DNA of 34,921 nucleotides, from positions 1 to 34,921 of IMG/VR virus record IMGVR_UViG_3300025759_000308, one strand, 5' to 3'. The notes beneath the pieces are model-generated. The model made no database searches and was not told the DNA's origin. It saw nothing but the letters and a program-made list of their open reading frames with translations. Numbering within the stretch: position 1 is the first letter of the stretch; every line of letters starts with the position of its first letter. This stretch comes from a virus. Below are positions 1 through 8,319 of this stretch, in pieces. Made by a program: the position numbers and the translations under genes.

Positions 1-1
1 T

Positions 2-15
2 GGTAGTTCCGCGAG
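2..15. repeat. left copy of 14-nt terminal repeat (candidate cos overhang)
   Basis: GGTAGTTCCGCGAG is repeated exactly at the right end (34907-34920). The match is bounded here by a single extra T at position 1 and at the other end by a single extra A. A cohesive-end phage with a 5' overhang, once filled in, shows its overhang at both ends, and A-tailing would add exactly this T/A pair. The Nu1/GpA-type terminase genes that follow belong to cos-packaging phages. The cos reading is an inference. Confidence 0.6.
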
Positions 16-48
16 CGCCTGTTCCACATTCTGGGTGGATTTTACGCA

Positions 49-100
49 ATTGGTTATACCTTGACCAATCATTATGAATTAAACTCATATGCTGGTTATA
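49..100. promoter_or_regulatory. possible terminase-binding region (cosB-like)
   Basis: TGGTTATA occurs twice, at 51-58 and 93-100, 42 bp (about four helical turns) apart. ATTGGT (49-54) is also inverted as ACCAAT (64-69). In lambda the small terminase subunit binds repeated sites beside cos, and this lies between the candidate cos and a Nu1-like gene. The function is inferred from position only. Confidence 0.25.
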
Positions 101-140
101 TAGTCTAATATTAACATGTTGTTTATTTTTAAAAAAACGT

Positions 141-674
141 GTGGGTCTAAAATTGAAAATTGTGAATAAGGCGGAGATGGCACAGATATTGGGTATAACT
201 ATGCGTACTTTTGATGAGCATTTACGCAGCGGTTGCCCGTTTAATCAAAAAGGTGGACGCGGAAAGGAATGGGAATTCGAAACGTCTGCTGTAATAAATT
301 GGTCTAGGGATCGCGAGAAGTTAAAAAGTAGCGGTCTAGAAGACAGTAAAAAACGAAAAGCTGCGGCGGATGCTGAGCTGGCGGAACTGAAGGCGGGTAA
401 GGAGCTTGGGTTGTATGTTGAGATTGACGAGGTTGTTAAATCGGTAGTTGAGGATTATATAATTATTAAGACTCAATTTTCACAAATCCCTAAACGGCTA
501 CCTCCTGTTTTGGTAAATGAGTCGCCCGAGGCGATGGCAAAGATTCTTAGCGAAGAAATAGGGGCTGTATTTGACAGTATCAAAAATAGATTTATCACAG
601 AGCGCGGCAGTATTGCGGAGGCGGCTCAGGAATGCGGTATCGTACCTGATGCCCCCACCGAAATTAACTGTTAG
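141..674 (+). CDS. terS: terminase small subunit, Nu1-like
   Basis: This is the DNA-recognition subunit that would bind the packaging site and deliver it to the large subunit. The N-terminus (residues 8-57) reads as the lambda Nu1 winged-helix pattern: NKAEMAQILGITMRTFDEH, then a glycine-rich wing (KGGRGKEWEFETSAVINW). A lysine/glutamate-rich helix follows (residues 62-90), where Nu1-family proteins dimerise and contact the large subunit. Its length of 177 aa fits the family (lambda Nu1 is 181). The start is taken as GTG at 141, with no good ribosome site; GTG at 162 is an alternative. It is the first gene after the candidate cos end and overlaps the large-subunit gene by about 100 bp. Confidence 0.85.
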   Translation: MGLKLKIVNKAEMAQILGITMRTFDEHLRSGCPFNQKGGRGKEWEFETSAVINWSRDREKLKSSGLEDSKKRKAAADAELAELKAGKELGLYVEIDEVVKSVVEDYIIIKTQFSQIPKRLPPVLVNESPEAMAKILSEEIGAVFDSIKNRFITERGSIAEAAQECGIVPDAPTEINC

Positions 675-2508
675 TGAGTGGGCTGATGAATATCGGGTAA
701 TATCTCAAGCTAACGCGGAGCCTGGAAAGTGGCGTACTACCAGGGTCCCTTATCAGCGTGAGCCTATGGACCTTGTTTCGGACCCCTCGGTCCAGAGGAT
801 AACTTTAATGTGGGGCGCGCAAACTGGTAAAACCGACGGTCTTATCAATAACACTATCGGCTATTATATTCATCAGGATCCTAAGTCGATAATGGTTATG
901 CATCCTACTCAAACAGATTTAAATACGTGGATTGAGGCCAAGCTAACACCTTTAATCAATGAGACGCCAGCTCTAACAGAGCGTGTTGCAAAACCCAGGA
1001 GTCGGGATGGTGTTAATAATAAAACGATGAAGGGGTATCCTGGTGGGTATTTGATGTTTTCGTGGAGTGGTTCGCCAAATACTCAGCGCGGGCGGTCAGC
1101 TCCTGTTATTTTGTGCGATGAAATCGATGGTTATGAATTTAATGCTGAAGGTGATCCTGTTCAACTGCTTTGGCAGCGTTCAGCAACTTTCGGCGATGCT
1201 AGAAAACTTATCGAAACGAGCACTCCCACTATAAAGGGCATCTCAAGAATAGAGAAAAGCTTTGATGCAAGCGATCAGCGTAGGTTTTATATACCTTGTC
1301 CCAGTTGTTATACAATGCAAATACTAAAATGGGGTAACGTTAAGTGGGTCAAGGATGAGTTGGGCGATCATGATCCTACAACGGCTTACTATCAATGCGT
1401 AGGTTGTGAGTATCATATTACTGATAGTGATAAAATAGTGGCTCTAAAAAAAGGAGAATGGAGGTCGGAAAAGCCTTTCAAGGGGCATGCTGGATTTCAT
1501 CTTAACGAGCTGTATTCTCCTTTTCGTCGGTGGCGTGATATAGTCCAGAGTTTTATTGATAAAAAGCAAAGTGGTGATTTACAGAGTTTTGTCAATGTAT
1601 CGCTCGCTGAAACGTGGGAGGAGGAGGGCGAGAGCGCAAATGATCATGAGTTATTTGCGCGGCGCGAGAAATACGATTATCAGGTTCCAGATGACTTTTG
1701 GGTTTTGACTGCTGGAGTTGACGTCCAAGACGACCGGTTAGAAATTGAGGTGGTAGCGTGGGACGATGAAGAAAGAAGTGCTAATATAGATTATAGGGTG
1801 ATTTACGGCGACCCATCAGACAATCCAGGTGAAGGAATTTGGAAAGAATTGGATCATTTTTTAAATGGAACATATAATGGTAAGTATGGTGTTTATCAGA
1901 TAGCTAGTGCCTGCGTGGATTCCGGTGGGCATCATACAAGCCGTGTGTATGACTACTGTAAAACGCGGCGTAAAAATCGTATTTTTGCTATAAAAGGGCG
2001 CGGCGGGGAAGGTTTGCCGATAGTCTCAAGCCCTTACAGGCGGGCATCAGGGCGCGAAAAGCGAAAAGTGGAGCTATATATTGTCGGCGTTGACGGTGTT
2101 AAGCTTACTGTTATGCGGAGGCTCCAGCTATCCGAGCCTAGTGCGCCAGGTTATTGTCATTTTCCAGAAGAACGGGACGCGGATTATTTTAAACAGCTAA
2201 CAGCCGAAAAGCTGGTTACACGTTATAAGCAAGGGCAGGCGGTTAGGAGTTGGAGCAAGCCTTCCAATGCTCGTAACGAAGCGTTAGATTGTAGAGTATA
2301 TGCGTTCGCAGCGCTTAAAATTTTGAATCCAGTTTGGTCTGCGTTGGTGACAGACCGGAGCTTCGGACAAGCTGAAGAGAAAGAAACGTCGGAAACGGCG
2401 GAGGCGGCGGAAACGGCGAAAGATACGAGGCCGTTAGATAAGATTGTTAATAAAAGAGCGAAGCGCTCAAACGTGAGGAGGCGGCGCGGTTTTGCGTCGA
2501 GTTGGTAA
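571..2508 (+). CDS. terL: terminase large subunit, GpA family
   Basis: ATPase and nuclease that translocates DNA into the prohead and cuts concatemers at cos. Residues 33-41 (TVSEWADEY) match the GpA N-terminal motif. The Walker A-like loop is GAQTGKT (82-88) and Walker B is VILCDEID (179-186). Two CxxC pairs (CPSC, CVGC; roughly 243-276) form a probable zinc site. The nuclease domain begins at AGVDVQDDRLE, and the conserved RNEALDCRVYAFAAL motif is near the C-terminus. The TTG start at 571 is favoured because AGGGG lies 6 nt upstream and the residues before TVSEWAD (LRRRLRNAVSYL) still look like lambda GpA. An ATG at 649 would remove that part. The tail contains an ETAEAAETA low-complexity run. 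Confidence 0.95.
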   Translation: MTVSKIDLSQSAAVLRRRLRNAVSYLMPPPKLTVSEWADEYRVISQANAEPGKWRTTRVPYQREPMDLVSDPSVQRITLMWGAQTGKTDGLINNTIGYYIHQDPKSIMVMHPTQTDLNTWIEAKLTPLINETPALTERVAKPRSRDGVNNKTMKGYPGGYLMFSWSGSPNTQRGRSAPVILCDEIDGYEFNAEGDPVQLLWQRSATFGDARKLIETSTPTIKGISRIEKSFDASDQRRFYIPCPSCYTMQILKWGNVKWVKDELGDHDPTTAYYQCVGCEYHITDSDKIVALKKGEWRSEKPFKGHAGFHLNELYSPFRRWRDIVQSFIDKKQSGDLQSFVNVSLAETWEEEGESANDHELFARREKYDYQVPDDFWVLTAGVDVQDDRLEIEVVAWDDEERSANIDYRVIYGDPSDNPGEGIWKELDHFLNGTYNGKYGVYQIASACVDSGGHHTSRVYDYCKTRRKNRIFAIKGRGGEGLPIVSSPYRRASGREKRKVELYIVGVDGVKLTVMRRLQLSEPSAPGYCHFPEERDADYFKQLTAEKLVTRYKQGQAVRSWSKPSNARNEALDCRVYAFAALKILNPVWSALVTDRSFGQAEEKETSETAEAAETAKDTRPLDKIVNKRAKRSNVRRRRGFASSW

Positions 2509-2510
2509 AG

Positions 2511-3062
2511 ATGGCAGCAGAGATCCCGAAGGTCGAGCCAACAGAATTTAGGCTAGGCGACACACTCACGTTTAAAAAGTGGCTTGATGACTACGACCCG
2601 ACGAACGACACGCTAACATATACACTGGTAACAGGTAATCATATTTATTCTATTGTTTGTACTGATAACGGAGACGGGTATTTTTTAGCTTTTGTTGCGG
2701 CGTCGGTTACCCAAACATGGACTGCTGGCACGTACAGCTACCAGGCGTATATAACAAGCGGCTCTGGTCGGTACACCGTCGGCAATGGCACAATAAAAAT
2801 ATTGCCAGACCTTACGCGCGGGGCTGTAGATACTCGTTCGCATGTTAAGAAGACATTGGACGCGCTAGAGGCTACAATGCAAGGTAGGGCGACCAATGAC
2901 CAACTGAGCTATTCGATCAACGGTCGTTCTATATCAAAAATCCCTCTAACAGAGTTGATACAGTTTCATAGCCACTACTCGGCGCTATACAGGCAAGAGG
3001 TTCAGGCCGAGAGAATTAAAGGCGGCGCGGGTAAGTCTAATATTGTAAGGGTGCGTTTTTAA
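2511..3062 (+). CDS. head completion protein: Ig-like domain fused to a gpW-like domain
   Basis: About 183 aa. The last 70 residues (KTLDALEATMQGRATN...YSINGRSISKIPLTELIQF) resemble lambda gpW, a 68-residue head-tail joining protein ([26 protein letters not shown]). gpW normally sits between the terminase and portal genes, exactly as here. The first ~100 residues are beta-rich (LGDTLTFKKWLDDY...GTYSYQAYITSGSGRYTVGNGTIKI) and look like an immunoglobulin-like fold. So this appears to be a gpW with an added N-terminal surface or adaptor domain. The ATG at 2511 is used; a TTG at 2502 overlapping the terminase stop is an alternative. The portal start overlaps its stop (TAATG). The fold assignments are by eye. 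Confidence 0.6.
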   Translation: MAAEIPKVEPTEFRLGDTLTFKKWLDDYDPTNDTLTYTLVTGNHIYSIVCTDNGDGYFLAFVAASVTQTWTAGTYSYQAYITSGSGRYTVGNGTIKILPDLTRGAVDTRSHVKKTLDALEATMQGRATNDQLSYSINGRSISKIPLTELIQFHSHYSALYRQEVQAERIKGGAGKSNIVRVRF

Positions 3063-4570
3063 TGTTTGGTTTTTTTAAAAAAAAGCAGGTTGAAGAAACG
3101 AAGGCGGAGCCTAAAAAAAAGGTTTACGTCCGTAATTATAACGCCGGTAAAACTGATTTGTTAACTGATGGGTGGAGCACTCAGCCCATGCCGGTTAATC
3201 AGGCTATACGGTTAAATCTTTCCGCAATGCGTGCGCGGAGTCGTGAGCAGGCTAATAATAATGATTATGTAAAACGTTTTGTTAAGTCGGTGCGATCTAA
3301 TGTTGTCGGGCCTAAAGGCGTAACTTTACAGGTCGACGTTAGAAACAGTGACGGATCAGGCGACCCTTTAGCCAGTGAAGCTATTGAGCGTGCGTTCAGG
3401 GACTGGTCCAGAAAAGGCAATTGTGACGTGTGCGGTTCTGTGGGTTTTGCTGATATTCAGCGTTTAGTTATGTCTGGTATGGCCGTTGACGGTGAATTTT
3501 TGGCGCGTAAAGTTTTTGGCCGTGATGCTGGAAAATACGGATATCAGCTTCAGCTACTTGATCCTGAGTTACTTGATGTAACTTTTGATCAGGAGCTTGA
3601 TGGTGGGAATTTTGTCTATATGGGGATCGAGTACAGCGAGTACGGTAAACCAGTTGCGTATCATTTGCTTGATCGGCATCATGATAGGGGCGTAAACGTC
3701 GAGTTCAGGCGCGAGCGCAAGCGTATACCTGCGGATCTGATTATCCATCTCTTTATTCCAGATTTAGTTCAACAAAAACGGGGCGTGCCTTGGACAGCTT
3801 CAGCGTTAAATCGCCTTAAAAACTTGGCTGGTTATGAGCACGCAGCGGTAGTTAATGCACGAGTTGGTGCATCTAAAATGGGGTTTTTTACACGCGGAGA
3901 AGAGGCAGGGGAGTACACTGGGGAAGAACAAAGCGATGGAAGCCTTGTAACTGATGCCGATCCAGGAACTTTTGAAGTGTTGCCTGATGGCTACGGTTTT
4001 TCAGCGTTTAATCCAGATTATCCGCATAGCCAGTATGCAGAGTTCACGAAAGCCTGTCTGCGTGGTGCTGCAAGCGGATTAGGCATCTCTTACAACACGT
4101 TAGCAAATGACCTCGAAGGCGTTAATTTTTCAAGTATCAGGGCTGGGGTTCTTGAAGATCGGGAAATGTGGAAAGAACTTCAAGAATTTCTAATCGAGTC
4201 TTTTTTGTTGGATGTTTTTGAGGATTGGTTGAGGATGGCGCTTTTAACGTCTAATATAAAAGTAAAAGGCAAGGCGTTAAATATCACTAGGTTTGATCGT
4301 TATAATTCCCCCCGCTGGATGCCTCGAAGGTGGGCGTGGGTTGATCCGTTGAAAGACTCAAAGGCTAACGAGTCGCTCGTATCGATGAATGCGGCGTCTA
4401 TTTCTGAGGTGATTAGGGACCGAGGGCGAGATCCTGAACAGGTTTACAATGAAATTGCGCGTGATAAGGAAATCATGCAGGAATTGGGTATAAAATCAGA
4501 AGAGGTGTTGGGTAATGGTGACGGTCAATTTGGATCAGATCAAGGCGGAGATGGTGACGCGAACTCTTAA
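3062..4570 (+). CDS. portal protein, lambda gpB family
   Basis: Dodecameric ring at the unique head vertex through which DNA enters and leaves. At 502 aa its length is typical (lambda gpB is 533). Diagnostic stretches include SREQANNNDYVKRFVKSVRS (residues ~60-79), the VVGPKGV loop, the DPELLDV and GIEYSEYGKPVAYHL strands, and AACLRGAASGLGISYNTLANDLEGVNFSS-like sequence near residues 334-360, the hallmark of this family (seen here as KACLRGAASGLGISYNTLAN). The C-terminus is acidic and glycine-rich (GNGDGQFGSDQGGDGD). The gene overlaps the protease-capsid start by 56 bp, suggesting translational coupling. Confidence 0.93.
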   Translation: MFGFFKKKQVEETKAEPKKKVYVRNYNAGKTDLLTDGWSTQPMPVNQAIRLNLSAMRARSREQANNNDYVKRFVKSVRSNVVGPKGVTLQVDVRNSDGSGDPLASEAIERAFRDWSRKGNCDVCGSVGFADIQRLVMSGMAVDGEFLARKVFGRDAGKYGYQLQLLDPELLDVTFDQELDGGNFVYMGIEYSEYGKPVAYHLLDRHHDRGVNVEFRRERKRIPADLIIHLFIPDLVQQKRGVPWTASALNRLKNLAGYEHAAVVNARVGASKMGFFTRGEEAGEYTGEEQSDGSLVTDADPGTFEVLPDGYGFSAFNPDYPHSQYAEFTKACLRGAASGLGISYNTLANDLEGVNFSSIRAGVLEDREMWKELQEFLIESFLLDVFEDWLRMALLTSNIKVKGKALNITRFDRYNSPRWMPRRWAWVDPLKDSKANESLVSMNAASISEVIRDRGRDPEQVYNEIARDKEIMQELGIKSEEVLGNGDGQFGSDQGGDGDANS

Positions 4571-6380
4571 AATAGAGATTCGCGAAGCGAAAAAAGTTGA
4601 GGGCGAGGAAGATGACAGGTTGGTTGATGTTGCATTTTCTAGCGAGGAACCTTGTGAGAGATATTACGGCTACGAAATACTAGATCACGGCGCGAAATCT
4701 GTTAGGCTGGAACGCTTAAAAGATGGCGCGCCGGTTCTTTTGGGCCACGATTCAGACGATCAAGTCGGGGTTGTGGAAAATGCTAGGATCGATGGAGACA
4801 GGAAAGGTAGAGCCGTTCTTAGATTCAGCAGAAGTGGGCACGCTGACGAGATTTTAACGGATATTCGGGACGGGATACGCCGAAAAATCAGTGTAGGTTA
4901 TCGCGTGCATAGTATTGTATTAGAGAAAAGCGACGAGTCTGGGGATGTTTACAGGGTCGATGATTGGGAGCCTTTCGAAATATCAATAGTAAGTATACCC
5001 GCAGACAATGTAGGGGCGGGTGTCGGTCGTTCAATAAATCAAGAGGGTGAAAAAATGTCGGGTAATAAAAAAGTTTCTGAAGAAGCTGTGGTAGGCGATA
5101 AAGTGGACGTGCAGGTTATCGCGAACGAAGCGCGAAAAAAAGAGGTTGATAGGATCAAGCAGATTGCCGCTTTTGGTCGAAAGTTTGATAATACAGAGTT
5201 AGCAGATAAGGCGGTCGATGAGGGTTGGAATGTTTCCGATTTTCAATCTCGCCTATTAGATGATTTAAGCGAGCGCGGCGGTTCTGGGGTAACTAAGGCA
5301 GAGGGCCCAGAGATCGGAATGAATGAAAAGGAAATGAAATCATTTTCTTTTTGTCGCGCTTTAGCCGCACTTGCTAATCCACAGGATCGGAGGCTACAAG
5401 AACGGGCCGCTTTTGAATTTGAATGTTCGCGTGCTGCTGCTGAAAAATACAAAAAAGACCCCCAAGGCTTAATGGTGCCTTACGATGTTTTATCTAAACG
5501 TGATCAGACTGTTGGAACGAGCACGGAGGGTGGTCATACAGTAGCAACTAATTTACTTGCGTCTAGTTTTATTGATGTTTTGCGAAATAGAACGGCGGTT
5601 GTTCAAAATAGTACTGTTTTTAATGGCTTGACAGGTAATATAGCTATTCCGCGTCAAACAGGTGAGGGTACGGCATACTGGGTAGCGGAATCTGTTGCGG
5701 TAACGGAATCTCAAGGAGCATTCGACCAGGTCTCATTGTCGCCTGAAACACTTGGTGGGTTCACCGACTTCTCAAGAAAATTATTTTTGCAGTCGTCTAT
5801 TGATATAGAGGTTTTCATTCGTAACGAGCTTGCACGTGTACTCGCTATCGAGATTGACCGAGTATGTATTAACGGTTCAGGTTCTGGTAGTGAGCCTGAA
5901 GGCATTATGAATGTAACCGGCATCGGTGATGTTGCCGGAGGCACTGACGGGCTTGCACCGTCGTGGGATCATATCGTAGATTTAGAGACTGAGGTTTCAC
6001 AGGACAATGCCGATATCGGGTCGCTAATGTATCTCGCAAATGCAAAGGCTCGCGGCAAGCTGAAAAAAACGCGGATAGAGGCGGGGGCACCTGAAATGGT
6101 TTGGGCTAACAACTCCTCGCTTATTAACGGCTACGGTACTATGATTACTAATAACGTTCCAAGTAATTTAACTAAAGGTTCGGGCACCAATCTTAGCGCG
6201 ATTATTTTTGGTAATTTCGCCGATCTTTTAGTTGGTTTTTGGTCAGGGTTGGACATTTTAGTAGACCCTTACACAGCGTCTACGACGGGAGTGGTTCGCG
6301 TTGTCGCGCATCAGGATTGTGATATGGCTGTAAGGCATCCTGAAAGTTTTAGCGCAATGCTTGACGCAATCACGGTTTAA
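4515..6380 (+). CDS. prohead protease fused to major capsid protein (HK97 fold)
   Basis: 621 aa, two proteins in one chain. Residues 17-175 are a U35/HK97 gp4-like serine protease with a probable triad His78 (LLGHD), Ser126 (RKISVGY) and Glu155 (WEPFEISIVSIPAD). Residues 181-310 are a charged scaffold-like (delta) segment. Residues 320-621 are an HK97-fold capsid protein (VGTSTEGGHTVATNLL, ...AIPRQTGEGTAYWVAE, ...GGFTDFSRKLFLQSSIDIE). The protease would cleave itself and the delta region during maturation. ATG 4515 has AGAGG 9 nt upstream; ATG 4551 is also possible. An internal start at codon 181 has its own strong ribosome site and could give capsid protein alone (441 aa). Confidence 0.93.
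   Translation: MVTVNLDQIKAEMVTRTLKIEIREAKKVEGEEDDRLVDVAFSSEEPCERYYGYEILDHGAKSVRLERLKDGAPVLLGHDSDDQVGVVENARIDGDRKGRAVLRFSRSGHADEILTDIRDGIRRKISVGYRVHSIVLEKSDESGDVYRVDDWEPFEISIVSIPADNVGAGVGRSINQEGEKMSGNKKVSEEAVVGDKVDVQVIANEARKKEVDRIKQIAAFGRKFDNTELADKAVDEGWNVSDFQSRLLDDLSERGGSGVTKAEGPEIGMNEKEMKSFSFCRALAALANPQDRRLQERAAFEFECSRAAAEKYKKDPQGLMVPYDVLSKRDQTVGTSTEGGHTVATNLLASSFIDVLRNRTAVVQNSTVFNGLTGNIAIPRQTGEGTAYWVAESVAVTESQGAFDQVSLSPETLGGFTDFSRKLFLQSSIDIEVFIRNELARVLAIEIDRVCINGSGSGSEPEGIMNVTGIGDVAGGTDGLAPSWDHIVDLETEVSQDNADIGSLMYLANAKARGKLKKTRIEAGAPEMVWANNSSLINGYGTMITNNVPSNLTKGSGTNLSAIIFGNFADLLVGFWSGLDILVDPYTASTTGVVRVVAHQDCDMAVRHPESFSAMLDAITV
5043..5057 (+). promoter_or_regulatory. internal ribosome-binding site and in-frame ATG for free capsid protein
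   Basis: GAGGGTGA (5043-5050) lies 4 nt before an ATG at 5055-5057, in frame with the fused gene at codon 181, exactly where the protease domain ends and the scaffold/delta region begins. This is the best Shine-Dalgarno match inside the gene. It could yield capsid subunits in excess of protease-capsid fusions. Confidence 0.55.
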
Positions 6381-6383
6381 GCG

Positions 6384-6400
6384 TTAAAGCTTTGCTTTAA
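6384..6400 (+). other. hairpin directly after the capsid gene
   Basis: TTAAAGC-TTT-GCTTTAA is a perfect 7-bp stem with a 3-nt loop, starting 3 nt after the capsid stop codon. No U tract follows. It is probably part of a tandem 3' structure with the palindrome at 6412-6435, acting as a partial terminator or an mRNA 3'-end stabiliser. Confidence 0.5.
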
Positions 6401-6411
6401 ATGTAAAACTA

Positions 6412-6435
6412 AATAGAGGGGCGCGCCCCTCTATT
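6412..6435 (+). terminator. 24-bp perfect palindrome after the capsid gene (attenuator or mRNA stabiliser)
   Basis: A perfect 12-bp inverted repeat (arm AATAGAGGGGCG) with a G+C-rich core. It would fold into a very stable hairpin between the capsid gene and the next head gene. Only GCTTAAAA follows, not a run of T, so a leaky terminator, an RNase barrier or a processing site is more likely than a full stop. Confidence 0.5.
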
Positions 6436-6463
6436 GCTTAAAATGGAATAAGGGGATATAGAT

Positions 6464-6640
6464 ATGTGGGTAAAATTTACAGCAGGTTTTCAGGTGCGCG
6501 GTAAAAAAGGTGCCACTTATATAAAGGGCCAGGTCCGATACTTGCCTAGTTCGATAGCCGCCGAGGCGATAGATATAGGGGCTGCGGAGGAGACTTCGGC
6601 GCCGAAACTTTCTAGCCAACAAGGCTCGGTAAAAAGATAA
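6464..6640 (+). CDS. small head-region protein, 58 aa
   Basis: MWVKFTAGFQVRGKKGATYI and then KGQVRYLPSSIAAEAIDIG, ending SSQQGSVKR. AGGGG lies 8 nt before the ATG. Short proteins with this pattern (a basic beta-strand start, then K-G-x-V-x-x-L-P...A...AI..G.A) commonly follow the capsid gene in HK97/lambda-like phages. Their function is not established; a minor head or connector role is assumed. It sits between the post-capsid hairpins and the next connector gene, whose ATG is 3 nt after its stop. Confidence 0.6.
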   Translation: MWVKFTAGFQVRGKKGATYIKGQVRYLPSSIAAEAIDIGAAEETSAPKLSSQQGSVKR

Positions 6641-6642
6641 TT

Positions 6643-6927
6643 ATGGCATTCTCTGAAGACTTGAGCGTATTTTTTAATACTGATGATTTCGCAGTTAATG
6701 CGGTCAAGTCTGACGGTGTTACAAATGTCGTGGGTATATTCGATATAGAGCCTGTCCAACAAGATGACTTTATATCTAATGAGCCTACTTTTTTAATTAA
6801 GCAAAGTGACGTTTCCTTGGTTCCACGTGGAACGGTTCTGACTATAAATGGCTCTACATATACAGTTAAAAACTTAGTTAGAGATGAAGAAAAGTTAATT
6901 AAATTGGTGCTTCAAAATGGCTCATAA
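6643..6927 (+). CDS. head-tail joining protein, lambda gpFII-like
   Basis: 94 aa. The pattern NTDDFAVNAVKSDGVTNVVGIFDIE...EPTFLIKQSDVSLVPRGTVLTINGSTYTVKNLVRDEEKLIKLVL matches the small beta-barrel joining proteins (gpFII family): a DFA start, a GIFD strand, an S-DV-x-G/P turn, then T-I-N/D-G-x-x-Y-x-V. It would close the head and offer the docking surface for the tail. The next gene's ATG lies within its last codons (11-bp overlap). Confidence 0.75.
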   Translation: MAFSEDLSVFFNTDDFAVNAVKSDGVTNVVGIFDIEPVQQDDFISNEPTFLIKQSDVSLVPRGTVLTINGSTYTVKNLVRDEEKLIKLVLQNGS

Positions 6928-7348
6928 AGCAGAGCAGATACTTTCATCAATCAATACCAGTATAAACACAATTTCAGGCGTAACGGCTGAGCGCTCTAGG
7001 TTTTACGCTCTAGAATCTGATCAGGTTCCTTTTGTTATTGTGCGGCAAGGCGTTGATTCGAAGCAATCAGAATATGGTAACGCTTTTGTTGATAGTCTTC
7101 TGCGCGTTAACCTCGTAGTTTTTGTTGATGAGTCTTCGAATGATTTCGAGACGGCTTTATCCGGTATTAGGAAAGATATTAATGTAAAACTGCTCACTGA
7201 TCACAGTTTAGGTCTCTCTTTTGTAATCGATACAGACGAGGCCGAGGCGGCAGAGCCAGAAATAATCGAAGGTAATCAGCCGCGAGCAATGCAGATTTTA
7301 AGCTATGATGTTTTGTATAGACGTGATCGTATTAATCCAGAAAATTGA
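6917..7348 (+). CDS. tail terminator protein (gpU-like)
   Basis: 143 aa, placed between the joining protein and the tail tube as in lambda and GTA-like gene orders. It begins with an amphipathic helix (MAHKAEQILSSINTSINTISG), followed by beta-strands (PFVIVRQGVD, LRVNLVVFVDESSNDFETALSGIRKDIN). It ends in SYDVLYRRDRINPEN, an ending common in phage tail terminators (V-x-Y-R-R/T-D..DP). It would cap the tail tube and bind the head connector. The identification rests on position plus this pattern, not on a strong motif. Confidence 0.65.
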   Translation: MAHKAEQILSSINTSINTISGVTAERSRFYALESDQVPFVIVRQGVDSKQSEYGNAFVDSLLRVNLVVFVDESSNDFETALSGIRKDINVKLLTDHSLGLSFVIDTDEAEAAEPEIIEGNQPRAMQILSYDVLYRRDRINPEN

Positions 7349-7359
7349 GGTAAAATGTT

Positions 7360-8295
7360 ATGTTGACAAGGCGTGAAGTTGTGGCGGCGAAAGTCGAAAC
7401 CACTTACAGGACGGATTCTAGCCCAGGTGCTAGTGATGCTATATATGTTTTAAATCCGACATACGGAAGCGAGGCGAACATGATAGAGCGTTCGTCGGGT
7501 GTTAAAGGCTCGCTTGCACCGTTCCAAGATATTTTTGGCGGACGCTTAGCAACTATATCTTTTGACGTAGAGGTTAAGCATTCGGGCACTGTAGATACCG
7601 CGCCTGAAATAGGCACTCTGCTGAAGGGTTGTGGTTTTGCTGAAACGGTTAACGCATCTACTAGCGTAGTCTATGAACCTGTTTCTACTGGTTTTGACTC
7701 GCTTACTATACTCTACTATCAAGACGGTAAATTAAAAAAATTGTTCGGGGCGCGTGGGTCTGTTTCATTTGCTGGTTCAGCGGGTGGGCTTTTGTTGGCG
7801 TCGTTTACGTTTACGGGGCATGACGGTACTATAACGGACTCAGCTATTATATCGCCAACTTATGATTCTAGCGTTCCGCCTGCCATACTTTCTAGCGGTT
7901 TTGACTGGGCGGGTGAGGGTTCATCAAATCTTTCCTTAGAAAACTTTGCGTTGGATATGGGGCTAGAGATTTCAAAGCCCAAAAACATGAACGAGTCCAA
8001 CGGCTACGGCGAGATACTTATTACGAGTAGAAAAATCACTGGAACGTTCGACCCGCTCGATGTCCTAGATGCAACGATTGATTTCTACAGTCAGTGGGAG
8101 GGCGGCACACTTGGCGCTATCTCTTTTGATATCGGCACGGCTGGCGGTAACCAGGTTGCGTTCAGCATGCCTAAGTCATATATAACCGGCATAAGTGAGG
8201 GCGACAGAGAAGGCCAACGAATGCTAGAAATTAGCTATGCATCAGTTGAAAACACGTCAAACGGTGACGATGATTTGACAATCACTTTCAATTAA
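7360..8295 (+). CDS. major tail tube protein
   Basis: 311 aa. It starts LTRREVVAAKVETTYRTDSSPGASDAIYVLNP and continues GRLATISFDVEVKHSGT...APEIGTLLKGCGFAET, the usual opening of tube proteins in GTA-like and lambda-like tails. It is largely beta-strand with internal repetition (GGLLLASFTFTGHDG, KITGTFDPLDVLDATIDFYSQWEGG), consistent with a tube domain plus an outward-facing domain. TGAGG is 9 nt before the ATG. The chaperone pair and tape measure follow, as expected. Confidence 0.8.
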   Translation: MLTRREVVAAKVETTYRTDSSPGASDAIYVLNPTYGSEANMIERSSGVKGSLAPFQDIFGGRLATISFDVEVKHSGTVDTAPEIGTLLKGCGFAETVNASTSVVYEPVSTGFDSLTILYYQDGKLKKLFGARGSVSFAGSAGGLLLASFTFTGHDGTITDSAIISPTYDSSVPPAILSSGFDWAGEGSSNLSLENFALDMGLEISKPKNMNESNGYGEILITSRKITGTFDPLDVLDATIDFYSQWEGGTLGAISFDIGTAGGNQVAFSMPKSYITGISEGDREGQRMLEISYASVENTSNGDDDLTITFN

Positions 8296-8319
8296 TTTTA
8301 ATTTAATTAGGAAAATAGA

